Shown here one piece after another: positions 1 through 7,080 of a stretch of DNA of 64,000 bases. The translations under genes were made by a program, and so were the position numbers. The notes beneath the pieces are model-generated. The model was not told the DNA's origin and did no database searches. It worked only from the letters and a program-made list of their open reading frames with translations. The first letter of the stretch is position 1. Every line of letters begins with the position of its first letter. Source of the DNA: Myxococcus stipitatus DSM 14675 (lineage in GTDB: Bacteria > Myxococcota > Myxococcia > Myxococcales > Myxococcaceae); assembly GCF_000331735.1 (NCBI RefSeq), contig NC_020126.1, forward strand, positions 8,001,501 through 8,065,500. Reading direction: 5' to 3'.

Positions 1-572
1 TCCGGCCGGTCATAGACCTCCGCGATCTCGACGCTGCGCTTCCCCTCTCCGGGAATCTGCTTGTACGTGAGGAAGTAGTGCTTCAAGCGGTCCAGCAGCG
101 GACGCGGGAGCTGCGCGATGTGCTGGAGCTCGCCGTAGACCAGGTCCGACTCGAGCACCGCGATGATCTTGTCATCCGCCTCGTTGCCGTCGACCATCCG
201 GAAGCCGCCCACCGGCACCGCGCGCACCAGCAGGTTGCCGTTGCTGACCACCTTCTCCGTCAGCACGCAGATGTCGATGGGGTCGCCGTCGCCCTTCACG
301 TCGCGCAGGCCCGTGCGCTCCGCGCAGCGCTTCGCCACCAGCTCGTCGCAGTACGTCTGCGGGATGAAGCCGTACAGAGTGGGACACTGGCTGCTGAAGC
401 GCTGCGGCCGGTCCAACATCAGGATGCCGGACTCCTTGTCCAGCTCGTACTTCACCGCGTCCGTGGGGACGATTTCGATGTACGCCGTGACAGTCTCCGG
501 AGCGTTGTCGCCCGGGGTGATGCCATGCCACGGATGTGACGCGAATGACTTCTGGGGTGCTGGCTTCTTCAT
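1..572 (-). CDS. ppa: Inorganic pyrophosphatase, family I (C-terminus cut by window edge)
   Basis: Soluble cytoplasmic enzyme that hydrolyses PPi to two phosphates and so pulls biosynthetic reactions forward. Visible residues include the family I acidic cluster DGDPIDICVL, which holds the Mg2+-binding aspartates, preceded by a Tyr-Gly-Phe-Ile-Pro-Gln-Thr-Tyr stretch (about residues 67-74). About 190 residues are present and the frame is still open at base 1, so the C-terminus lies outside. The start is an ATG at 570-572 inside an ATGA overlap with the stop of the upstream acyltransferase gene, which implies translational coupling in an epmA-acyltransferase-ppa operon. Domain assignment is secure; only the end is missing. 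Confidence 0.9.
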   Translation of the reverse strand, partial: MKKPAPQKSFASHPWHGITPGDNAPETVTAYIEIVPTDAVKYELDKESGILMLDRPQRFSSQCPTLYGFIPQTYCDELVAKRCAERTGLRDVKGDGDPIDICVLTEKVVSNGNLLVRAVPVGGFRMVDGNEADDKIIAVLESDLVYGELQHIAQLPRPLLDRLKHYFLTYKQIPGEGKRSVEIAEVYDRP

Positions 573-1312
573 GTCGGTACATCTCCCGAGCGCATGCAGG
601 CCTCGGAATAGAGTTGAGCGACCGCGTCCTCCAGCTCACGCGTGAGTGCGTCGCGGTCTTGAAGCGTCAGGTCCTTCGTGGGAATCGGCTTCCCCACGAC
701 CAGCGACACGCGCTGGCCCCACCGCACCGCCCGTCCTCCCTTGGGAAGGATGAGCCGCGTCCCTGACACGGCCATGGGCACCACCGGCACACCCGCTTGA
801 ATCGCGAGCGCCGCGGCCCCCTTCTTGAACGGCCTCAGCCGTCCGTCGTCGCTGCGAGTGCCCTCGGAGAAGAAGAGCACGCTCACCCGCTCACGCAGCG
901 CGGAGACGGCCTCCTCCATCCTGCCTCGGTCCTCGCTTCCACCGCTGCGCGCCACGGGGATGTTGCCCGCGCGACGCAGTGCCGCGCCGAACACGGGAAT
1001 CTTGAACAGCTCCGCCTTCGCCACGTAGCGCGTGTGTTTCTCCACGTACGCCAGATGCAAGGGCGCGTCGTAGTGGGACTGGTGGTTGCACACGAAGACG
1101 ACGTGGCCCTCCGTGGGGATGTTCTCCAACCCCACCGCCTCATGGCGCACGCCCGCCGCCCCCAACACGCCGCGCGCCCAGAGCCTCAGGGCCTTGTCCG
1201 CCTCGCGGTGGGCCCCTCCCAGGGAGAGCGCCGACACCACCGACGAGAACACCCCCGTCAACCCCACCGCCGAAACACCCGCGAACGCTGTCCGGACGAT
1301 GTCTCGAATCAC
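569..1312 (-). CDS. 1-acyl-sn-glycerol-3-phosphate acyltransferase (PlsC-like)
   Basis: Membrane-associated acyltransferase, expected to move an acyl chain onto lysophosphatidic acid to make phosphatidic acid, or onto a related lysolipid. It is 247 aa, the normal size for the family. The catalytic HX4D box is seen as NHQSHYD (about residue 76), the glycerophosphate-binding box as FFSEGTRS, and the last conserved box as VPVVPMAVSGT. The N-terminus has a hydrophobic segment (about 10-30). The start is GTG at 1310-1312, overlapping the upstream epmA stop as GTGA; its own stop overlaps the ppa start. The acyl acceptor cannot be told from sequence, so plsC proper is not claimed. Confidence 0.88.
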   Translation of the reverse strand: MIRDIVRTAFAGVSAVGLTGVFSSVVSALSLGGAHREADKALRLWARGVLGAAGVRHEAVGLENIPTEGHVVFVCNHQSHYDAPLHLAYVEKHTRYVAKAELFKIPVFGAALRRAGNIPVARSGGSEDRGRMEEAVSALRERVSVLFFSEGTRSDDGRLRPFKKGAAALAIQAGVPVVPMAVSGTRLILPKGGRAVRWGQRVSLVVGKPIPTKDLTLQDRDALTRELEDAVAQLYSEACMRSGDVPT

Positions 1313-2313
1313 ACGAACTCGTGAGCAGGGAACAGGAGCACGTCCGTGATGCGCTGGACCCCGAGCAGCAGCATCAGGATTCTGTCGAGCCCCACGGCGA
1401 TACCCGCCGAGGGTGGCATTCGACCTACCGCGTCGAGGAACCGCTCGTCCAGAGGATACACGGAACGGCCCAGCTTTCGCCGGAGGTCCTGTTCCTCGAG
1501 CAGTCGAGCCCGTTGCTCCGCCGCGTCCGTCAGCTCGGAGAACCCGTTCGCCAGCTCCAAGCCCTTCGCATACAGCTCCACCCGCTCCGCCACCGCCGTG
1601 TCTCCCGGCTTGAGCCGCGAGAGCGCCGCCATCGACGCGGGATACTCGATGAGGAACGTGGGCCGCTCATGGCCCAGGCCCCGCTCCACGCGCTCGAGGA
1701 AGAGGTGGAAGAACACGTCATCGAACGTCACCGACTCGCCCGTCCACACGCCGATGGCATCCGCGGCCCGCTTGAGCGACGGCCCGTCCGAGTGCACGCG
1801 GATGTCCACGCCCGTCGCACGCAGCACGGCGTCCCGCACGGTGATGCGCTCGTACGGCGTGCGGGTGAAGAACGCCGGGTCCGCGCCGGGCTCTCCTTCC
1901 GTCGCGCTGCGCCCCGCCTCCGCCAACGCCCCTTCCACGTCCGCCATGATGGCGTGGTAGTCCGCGTCCGGCCGGTAGAACTCCAGCATCGTGAACTCGG
2001 GATTGTGCGTCTGTGAGACCTCGCCGTTCCGGAACACCTTGCACAGCTGGAACAACGGGCCCGCGCCATCCGCGAGCAGCCGCTTCATGGCGTACTCGGG
2101 GCTGGTGTGAAGATAGAGGGGGCGAGCGGTGCCGACGCCCGTCTCCGGGATGAAGCCCGCCTCGAAGGCGTTGATGTGCGGCTCCATTCCCGGCGTGGGG
2201 ATGAGCAGCGGTGTCTCCACCTCGAGGTAGCCCTCCGCGGTGAAGAAACGTCGCAGGGCGGAGTAGAGGGCCTGGCGCCCTCGGGCGGCCCGCCATTGAG
2301 AAAGGTTGGGCAT
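1309..2313 (-). CDS. epmA: EF-P lysine lysyltransferase EpmA (lysyl-tRNA synthetase paralogue)
   Basis: Class II lysyl-tRNA synthetase catalytic core that, in the EpmA/GenX/PoxA family, attaches (beta-)lysine to a conserved lysine of elongation factor P instead of to tRNA. It is 334 aa, far shorter than LysS (about 500), and begins at once with the catalytic domain, so the OB-fold anticodon-binding domain is absent. Motif 2 is read in FRNGEVSQTHNPEFTMLEFY (about 99-118) and motif 3 in GIAVGLDRILMLLLG near the C-terminus. The ATG at 2311-2313 is chosen because upstream in-frame sequence is low-complexity and non-homologous. No epmB or efp lies in the window. First gene of the operon with the acyltransferase and ppa. 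Confidence 0.88.
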   Translation of the reverse strand: MPNLSQWRAARGRQALYSALRRFFTAEGYLEVETPLLIPTPGMEPHINAFEAGFIPETGVGTARPLYLHTSPEYAMKRLLADGAGPLFQLCKVFRNGEVSQTHNPEFTMLEFYRPDADYHAIMADVEGALAEAGRSATEGEPGADPAFFTRTPYERITVRDAVLRATGVDIRVHSDGPSLKRAADAIGVWTGESVTFDDVFFHLFLERVERGLGHERPTFLIEYPASMAALSRLKPGDTAVAERVELYAKGLELANGFSELTDAAEQRARLLEEQDLRRKLGRSVYPLDERFLDAVGRMPPSAGIAVGLDRILMLLLGVQRITDVLLFPAHEFV

Positions 2314-2331
2314 GCGCGAGGCGGAAGTAAC

Positions 2332-4038
2332 ATGGGGGTCGACATGCTCCCAAGGATTCCCCTTCTCCTCGCTGTCGCCTGCTGCCTGGGCGCCTGCCAC
2401 AAAGCGCCCCCCGCGCCTTCCCTGCCGCCGCCTCCCACCGAGGCGGAGCGACTGACGGCGGACGTGCGCTCGCTTGCCTCCCGCGCCGAGGCGCTGCTGG
2501 AGGCCCAGCACCAGCTCGTCTGGGTGTTCTGGACGGAGGGGCGTCATGTGGACGTCTCCGCGACGTACGCGGGGCAGGAGGACCTCTTCACCCTCGACAA
2601 CATCCGCAAGGTGGACCGGCTGCGGCAACTCACGAAGGACCCTCGGGAGGTGCGAGCCCTCACCGCCCTGCACTCCCACTTCGCGGGCGAGTACCTGTCG
2701 CACGCGCTGGCCGAATACAACGACGCGTCCGCCAACCTGGAGGCGTCGCTCACCTTCACGGTGGAAGGCCGGGAGCTGCGCTACCGGGACCTGGAGCGCC
2801 TGCTCGCCAACGAGCGGAACGCCGCGCGGCGCAAGGCGCTCTACGCCGCGGCCACGCCCTCGCTGGAGCGGCTCAACCAGACGCTGCGCCGCAAGGAGGT
2901 GCGCGCCGAGGAGCTGGTGAAGGAGCTGGGCTTCGCCTCCTACGAGTCGTTCGGCGGCGAGCTGCGGCAGGCGGACCTGGCCCAGCTGAGCGTGCTCGCG
3001 GAGGAGATTCTGCAGGCCACGCAAGCGCCCTACCGCGTGGTGATGGAGCGGCTCGCGCAGCGGGAGCTGGGCGTTGCCTTCAAGGACATCACCCGCGCGG
3101 ACATCCCGCGCCTGTTCCGCGCGCGCGAGGTGGAGGATGCCTTCCCCAAGGGCGAGTCACTCACCAAGGCCCAGGCGACGCTCGCCGGGATGAAGCTGGA
3201 CCTGGCCGCCCTGAAGAACGTCCAGATTGATTCGAGGGACTTGCCCCGCAAGAACACCCGCCCCCTGGCGCTGGCCGTGCGCGTGCCCGACGACGTGCGC
3301 GTGTCCTTCAAGCCGGGCTCGGGTGTGCTGCATCAGGCGCGCGTGCTGCACGAGTTCGGTCACGCGCTGCACCTGGCCTTCACGCAGGAGAAGCGCTTCG
3401 AGCTGGCGCGGCTGGGCAACCCCACGGTGGGCGAGGCGTACTCGTCCCTCTTCGAGGACCTGCTCGAGGACCCGGTGTGGCTGGAGGAGCACGCGGGCGT
3501 CAGCGGCGAGGAGCGCGCGAAGTACCTGGCGACCTCCAGCGCGCACAAGCTGTACCTCATCCGCCGCGCGGCGGGCCGCCTGCTGTACCAGCTGGAGCTG
3601 CACCGGCGCACGACGGAGGTGGACCCCAAGGTGCTCTACCGCGAGGTCCTGTCGCGCACCGACGACATCCCCATGACCGACGAGGACGCGGAGCGCTACC
3701 TCGTGGACCAGGAGGACTTCTTCCAGTCCGCGGACAGCTTCCGGGCGTGGTTCCTGGCGGGCCAGCTCCAGGCCCAGCTCAAGGCCCGCTTCGGCCCTTC
3801 CTGGTGGCATGCGCCGCAGGCGGGTGAGTTCCTCAAGGGCCTGTGGACCCAGGGCAACGCGCTGTCCGCGCGCGAGGTGGCGCAGGCCATCGGCGAGAAG
3901 GGCATCGAGCCGGATGTGCTGCTCCTGCGGCTGGGCACCACGCTCCAGGTCCCCATCCGCCTGGACATGCAGGGCGAGGAGCCCGGCCCCATCCCCGCGC
4001 CCGGCCCCGAGGGCGTCACCGCGCCCCCCGCGCCGTAG
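2332..4038 (+). CDS. Lipoprotein zinc metallopeptidase, M2/M3-like (HEFGH)
   Basis: Probable envelope-anchored peptidase of the thimet/oligoendopeptidase-ACE fold group. Residues 6-22 form a lipoprotein signal with lipobox LGAC (Cys22), followed by a proline-rich linker. The zinc site is H340-EFG-H344, and a glutamate in GEAYSSLFE lies 24 residues after the second His, the spacing of the third zinc ligand in M2 peptidases. The remainder is alpha-helical and rich in Glu, Arg and Leu. Total 568 aa. The ATG at 2332 has GAGG about 10 nt upstream; ATG at 2344 is an alternative and would also give a lipoprotein. Only 18 bp separate it from the divergent epmA start, so the two promoters must overlap the opposite coding regions. 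Substrate unknown. Confidence 0.8.
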   Translation: MGVDMLPRIPLLLAVACCLGACHKAPPAPSLPPPPTEAERLTADVRSLASRAEALLEAQHQLVWVFWTEGRHVDVSATYAGQEDLFTLDNIRKVDRLRQLTKDPREVRALTALHSHFAGEYLSHALAEYNDASANLEASLTFTVEGRELRYRDLERLLANERNAARRKALYAAATPSLERLNQTLRRKEVRAEELVKELGFASYESFGGELRQADLAQLSVLAEEILQATQAPYRVVMERLAQRELGVAFKDITRADIPRLFRAREVEDAFPKGESLTKAQATLAGMKLDLAALKNVQIDSRDLPRKNTRPLALAVRVPDDVRVSFKPGSGVLHQARVLHEFGHALHLAFTQEKRFELARLGNPTVGEAYSSLFEDLLEDPVWLEEHAGVSGEERAKYLATSSAHKLYLIRRAAGRLLYQLELHRRTTEVDPKVLYREVLSRTDDIPMTDEDAERYLVDQEDFFQSADSFRAWFLAGQLQAQLKARFGPSWWHAPQAGEFLKGLWTQGNALSAREVAQAIGEKGIEPDVLLLRLGTTLQVPIRLDMQGEEPGPIPAPGPEGVTAPPAP

Positions 4039-4046
4039 AAACACGA

Positions 4047-4077
4047 AGGGCCTCCGCCCGGGAAGGACGGAGGCCCT
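4047..4077. terminator. Bidirectional hairpin between convergent genes
   Basis: Perfect 10-bp stem AGGGCCTCCG / CGGAGGCCCT with an 11-nt loop in the 69-bp gap between two genes that end towards each other. There is no clear T-tract on either side, so it is a weak intrinsic terminator or a transcript-end stabiliser. Confidence 0.6.
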
Positions 4078-4107
4078 GGTGTCGTGCGCCGTGGAGCGCG
4101 CGAAGGA

Positions 4108-5157
4108 CTACAGGAGCTTCATCAGCTCCGCGCGCTTGGCGTTGTACTCGTCATCCGAGAGGACGCCCGCGTCCTTCAGCTCCTTGATCTCCTTCAGGCG
4201 CTGCGCGGGGCTGCGCGTGTCGGCGGGAGCCGCCTGGGGAGCGGGCTCCTGGGGACGCTGCTGCTGTTGCGGCTGGTTGTTCATGAACTGCTGGGCCATG
4301 CCGAAGCCCATGCCCATGCCCATGCCGCCCAGCGCGTTGCCGGAACCGGAGCCGTCGCCGCCCTTGGCCATGCCCTCGGCCGCGCCGAGCATCGCCTGGC
4401 CCTGGGCGTACTGCTGGAAGCCGCCCGCCAGCCGCGAGTAGGCCACGTCCTTGGAGAGCTTCTTCAGCGTCCCCTCGTCCTCCTCCTTGATGCTGACGTG
4501 GAAGTTGCCCATGCGCACCACGGTGAGCCCGTAGTCGTCCACGTGAGGCTTGAGGCCGGCGATGACCTCCGTCTCGATCTCCTCCGTGTACGCGCCGCTC
4601 GTCACGTCGAGCAGCGGCCAGCGCTTCTTCACCAGCAGCTCGGCGATGCGGTCCCGCGTCACCTTGAGCACCTGGTTCTTGAACCAGCCCAGCAGCTCCT
4701 CGTTGCTGGAGCGGCCCATGCCCACCAGGCCCACCACGAGCTTCTCCGGGTCCGTCACGCGGATGGAGAAGTCGCCGTACACCATGGTGCCGATGCCCAG
4801 GCCCGTCTCCGGGTCCCTCACGTCACCGATGGGGCCCCCGAACTTCACGCCCGCGAACTCGCGGACGGAGACGAAGTAGACCTCGGTGATGAAGAGGTTG
4901 CCGCCCGTGAACTTCTCGACGAAGCGAGAGAGGAACGGGATGTTGTTCGAGTCGAGCTGGTGGCGGCCCGGCCCCAGCTTGCCCTCCACCTTGCCGTCCT
5001 TGACGAAGAGGGCGACCTCATCGGCGTCGACGGTGAGCTGGGTGAGCATCCGGATGTTGTTCTCCGGATACTTGTAGATGATTTGACCCTTCGCCGTGTC
5101 CGCGCGGGCGATGAAGTTGCGCTTCGCCTCACCCTTGATGGTGTCGAAGATACCCAT
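4108..5157 (-). CDS. SPFH-domain protein with C-terminal SHOCT domain
   Basis: 349 aa. The N-terminal two-thirds resembles the SPFH/virion-core (YdjI-like) family: an MGIFDTIKGE start, a beta-rich region with YGDFSIRVTDPEKL, and a helical segment to about residue 245. A Gly/Met-rich and Gln-rich low-complexity linker (about 265-310) leads to a SHOCT-type end, LKEIKELKDAGVLSDDEYNAKRAELMKLL in outline. No signal peptide or membrane span is visible, so it probably assembles as a cytoplasmic or membrane-peripheral oligomer. In other bacteria such proteins are linked to membrane-stress or phage-shock-like responses; that role is inference here. It ends towards the peptidase gene and has its own upstream region with a 16-bp perfect palindrome. 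Confidence 0.82.
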   Translation of the reverse strand: MGIFDTIKGEAKRNFIARADTAKGQIIYKYPENNIRMLTQLTVDADEVALFVKDGKVEGKLGPGRHQLDSNNIPFLSRFVEKFTGGNLFITEVYFVSVREFAGVKFGGPIGDVRDPETGLGIGTMVYGDFSIRVTDPEKLVVGLVGMGRSSNEELLGWFKNQVLKVTRDRIAELLVKKRWPLLDVTSGAYTEEIETEVIAGLKPHVDDYGLTVVRMGNFHVSIKEEDEGTLKKLSKDVAYSRLAGGFQQYAQGQAMLGAAEGMAKGGDGSGSGNALGGMGMGMGFGMAQQFMNNQPQQQQRPQEPAPQAAPADTRSPAQRLKEIKELKDAGVLSDDEYNAKRAELMKLL

Positions 5158-5176
5158 TGCTAGTCAGCGCCTCCGT

Positions 5177-5192
5177 GGCCGCCATGGCGGCC
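5177..5192. promoter_or_regulatory. 16-bp perfect palindrome upstream of the SPFH gene
   Basis: GGCCGCCATGGCGGCC is exactly self-complementary and lies 20-35 nt before the SPFH start codon, just upstream of a GGAG Shine-Dalgarno match. It could be an operator or an mRNA stem close to the ribosome site. The rest of the roughly 200-bp gap up to the ABC permease stop holds no gene. Confidence 0.35.
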
Positions 5193-5318
5193 GGCAAATC
5201 CGCGCCCCCACATCCGACCCTCTTAAGAACATGGCGTCCGAGGCGAAAGCGCGCCCGCTTTCCCCCCGGAGCCTTCCCTGCAACATGCCAGTTTCATTGG
5301 CGATTGCCTAGCCGCTCG

Positions 5319-5339
5319 CCCGGAAGGCCGGCCTCCGGG
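5319..5339 (-). terminator. Possible hairpin after the ABC permease gene
   Basis: CCCGGA and TCCGGG arms (6 bp) with a GC-rich partly pairing centre, 20 bp past the permease stop. No T-tract follows on the minus strand, so intrinsic termination is uncertain. Confidence 0.35.
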
Positions 5340-5359
5340 TGAACAGGCGGGAGGGCGGC

Positions 5360-6160
5360 TCAGCCCCAGCGGCTGACCAGGCGCTCACGGTCCAGCAGGC
5401 GGATGCTCGCCCACAGGAGGAACAGGTCCAGGACGAGCACCACCGCCCCCTGGAGGGCGTAGAAGGCGAACCCCGCCTTGAGCAGCCCCGCCACCTGCCC
5501 TCCCACCATTCCCACCAGCGGGAGCACCACCAGGGCGGATATCTGCTGCGCCATGCGCGCCTCGCTCACCCGCGCAGAGATGAGCACCGCCACGCCGTTG
5601 CCGAAGAAGGCGAACAGGGGCGCAATCACCAGCACGCCGAACGTCCACAGCGCGTTGGGCATCAGCGGCGCCTTCACCAGCGGCCACGCGACGATGTCCA
5701 CGCCCACGCAGAAGAAGACGAAGGCCACCCAGGTGATGAACACGGCGGGAACCAGCGACGCCAGGCTCTTGCCCGCCACCAATTCCGCGGCCGTCAGCGG
5801 CGAGGCCAGCAGCGGCTCCAGCGTCCGCCGCTCCTTCTCCCCCGCGACGCTCTGCGAGGAGATGAGGATGGGGACGAAGATGGGCATCACCAGGAACAGG
5901 CCGAACCAGTCCGTCAGCGTCTTGTCGATGAGGAAGCGCCCGGCGCTCGCGCCCAAGGGCAGCGAGGGGTCATAGAACTGCGCCACGCTGCGCAGGTCCG
6001 ACTGATGAGGCGTGTTGACGTACGTCCACACGACCCCGATGGGCACCGCCACCAGGACGGTCGGCAGCACCGCCATGGAGGCCAGCAGGCCCACGTTCTT
6101 GCGCAGGTCCAGGAAGTCCTTCCAGAACACCGCCAGCGCCCGGCGAGGACGAAAAGCCAT
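5360..6160 (-). CDS. ABC transporter permease (ABC-2/NatB-type)
   Basis: 266-aa membrane protein, presumed permease half of an exporter. Hydrophobic segments are visible near residues 22-45, 90-115, 140-165, 180-205 and two more near the C-terminus, about six in total. The stretch SSQSVAGEKERRTLEPLLASPL is the conserved ABC-2 export motif seen in NatB and drug- or Na+-export permeases. The chosen ATG lies 2 bp after the ATPase stop (TAGCCATG), so the genes are coupled; in-frame sequence upstream is not protein-like. Cargo unknown. Linkage to a GT39 glycosyltransferase may suggest a surface glycan or lipid but does not prove it. Confidence 0.85.
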   Translation of the reverse strand: MAFRPRRALAVFWKDFLDLRKNVGLLASMAVLPTVLVAVPIGVVWTYVNTPHQSDLRSVAQFYDPSLPLGASAGRFLIDKTLTDWFGLFLVMPIFVPILISSQSVAGEKERRTLEPLLASPLTAAELVAGKSLASLVPAVFITWVAFVFFCVGVDIVAWPLVKAPLMPNALWTFGVLVIAPLFAFFGNGVAVLISARVSEARMAQQISALVVLPLVGMVGGQVAGLLKAGFAFYALQGAVVLVLDLFLLWASIRLLDRERLVSRWG

Positions 6161-6162
6161 GG

Positions 6163-7080
6163 CTACGCTCCCCCTTCGCGAAGCAGGTCCAGGTACACCT
6201 CTTCCAGCGGACGCTGGGCGGGCACCGCGCTGTGCACGCGAGCCCCCGCGCCCACCAGGCACGCCAGCACATCGGGCGCGTGGGCGTCATCCTCCAGCAT
6301 GACGCGCAGCCGCATGCCCTCCACCAGCACGTTGGGCGCGAAGGGCAGCGTCGCGAGCACGTTGCGATAGCGCTCCGCCTCCCCCTCCACCCGTACGTCC
6401 AGCGACTGCCCGGCGCGGCGCAGCTCCCGCACCGGCCCCATGAGGAGCAGTCGGCGCTTCACCACCGCCACCCGCTCGCACAGCCGCTCCACCTCCGCGA
6501 GGTTGTGCGAGCACAGGACGATGGTGCGCCCCTCCGACGCCAGCTCCGCCACCGCGTCGCGCACGGTGCGGGCGGACTCGGGGTCCAGGCCGCTGGTGGG
6601 CTCATCCAGGAAGATGACGCGAGGGTCATGGACCAGCGTGCGGACGATGGCGAGCTTCTGCCGCATGCCCTTGGAGAAGCCGCCCACCGGGTCCTCTTCG
6701 CGGTCCGCCAGGCCGAAGCGGGCCAAGTAGTGCCGGATGCGCGGCCAGGCCTTGGCCTCGTCCAGCTCATGCAGCTTCATGAAGAAGCGCAGGTTCTCCC
6801 GCGCGGTGAGCCGGTCATAGAGGCCGGGCTGCTCCGTGAGCAACCCCACCACCTTGCGCAGCGACTCACCCTCGCGGTCCGCGCGGTGGCCCCACACGAC
6901 GGCCTCGCCCTCGCTGGGGCTCAGCAGGCCGGTGAGCATGCGCACCGTCGTCGTCTTCCCAGCGCCGTTGGGGCCCAGCAGGCCGAACACCTCGCCCGGC
7001 CGCACGTGGAAGGACAAGCCCTCCGCCGCGACGCGGTTTCCAAAGCGCTTGCCCAATCCCCGAACGTCGATGCCGCTCAA
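6163..7080 (-). CDS. ABC transporter ATP-binding protein
   Basis: 305-aa ATPase partner of the downstream permease. Walker A is GPNGAGKTT (36-44), the signature is GFSKGM (134-139) rather than LSGGQ, as in many ABC-2 exporters, Walker B is VIFLDEP (155-161), and a switch histidine occurs in CSHNLAEV. An additional C-terminal domain follows residue 215. The start is taken as TTG at 7078-7080, overlapping the stop of the glycosyltransferase gene (TTGA); this gives a normal N-terminus (SGIDVRGLGKRFG). No ATG or GTG gives a better start. The overlap points to translational coupling in a glycosyltransferase-ATPase-permease operon. Confidence 0.88.
   Translation of the reverse strand: MSGIDVRGLGKRFGNRVAAEGLSFHVRPGEVFGLLGPNGAGKTTTVRMLTGLLSPSEGEAVVWGHRADREGESLRKVVGLLTEQPGLYDRLTARENLRFFMKLHELDEAKAWPRIRHYLARFGLADREEDPVGGFSKGMRQKLAIVRTLVHDPRVIFLDEPTSGLDPESARTVRDAVAELASEGRTIVLCSHNLAEVERLCERVAVVKRRLLLMGPVRELRRAGQSLDVRVEGEAERYRNVLATLPFAPNVLVEGMRLRVMLEDDAHAPDVLACLVGAGARVHSAVPAQRPLEEVYLDLLREGGA

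Noticed and set aside
1309..3024. A 571-aa version of EpmA
   Set aside because: The extra N-terminal residues overlap the divergent peptidase gene and are low-complexity; the family starts with the catalytic core.
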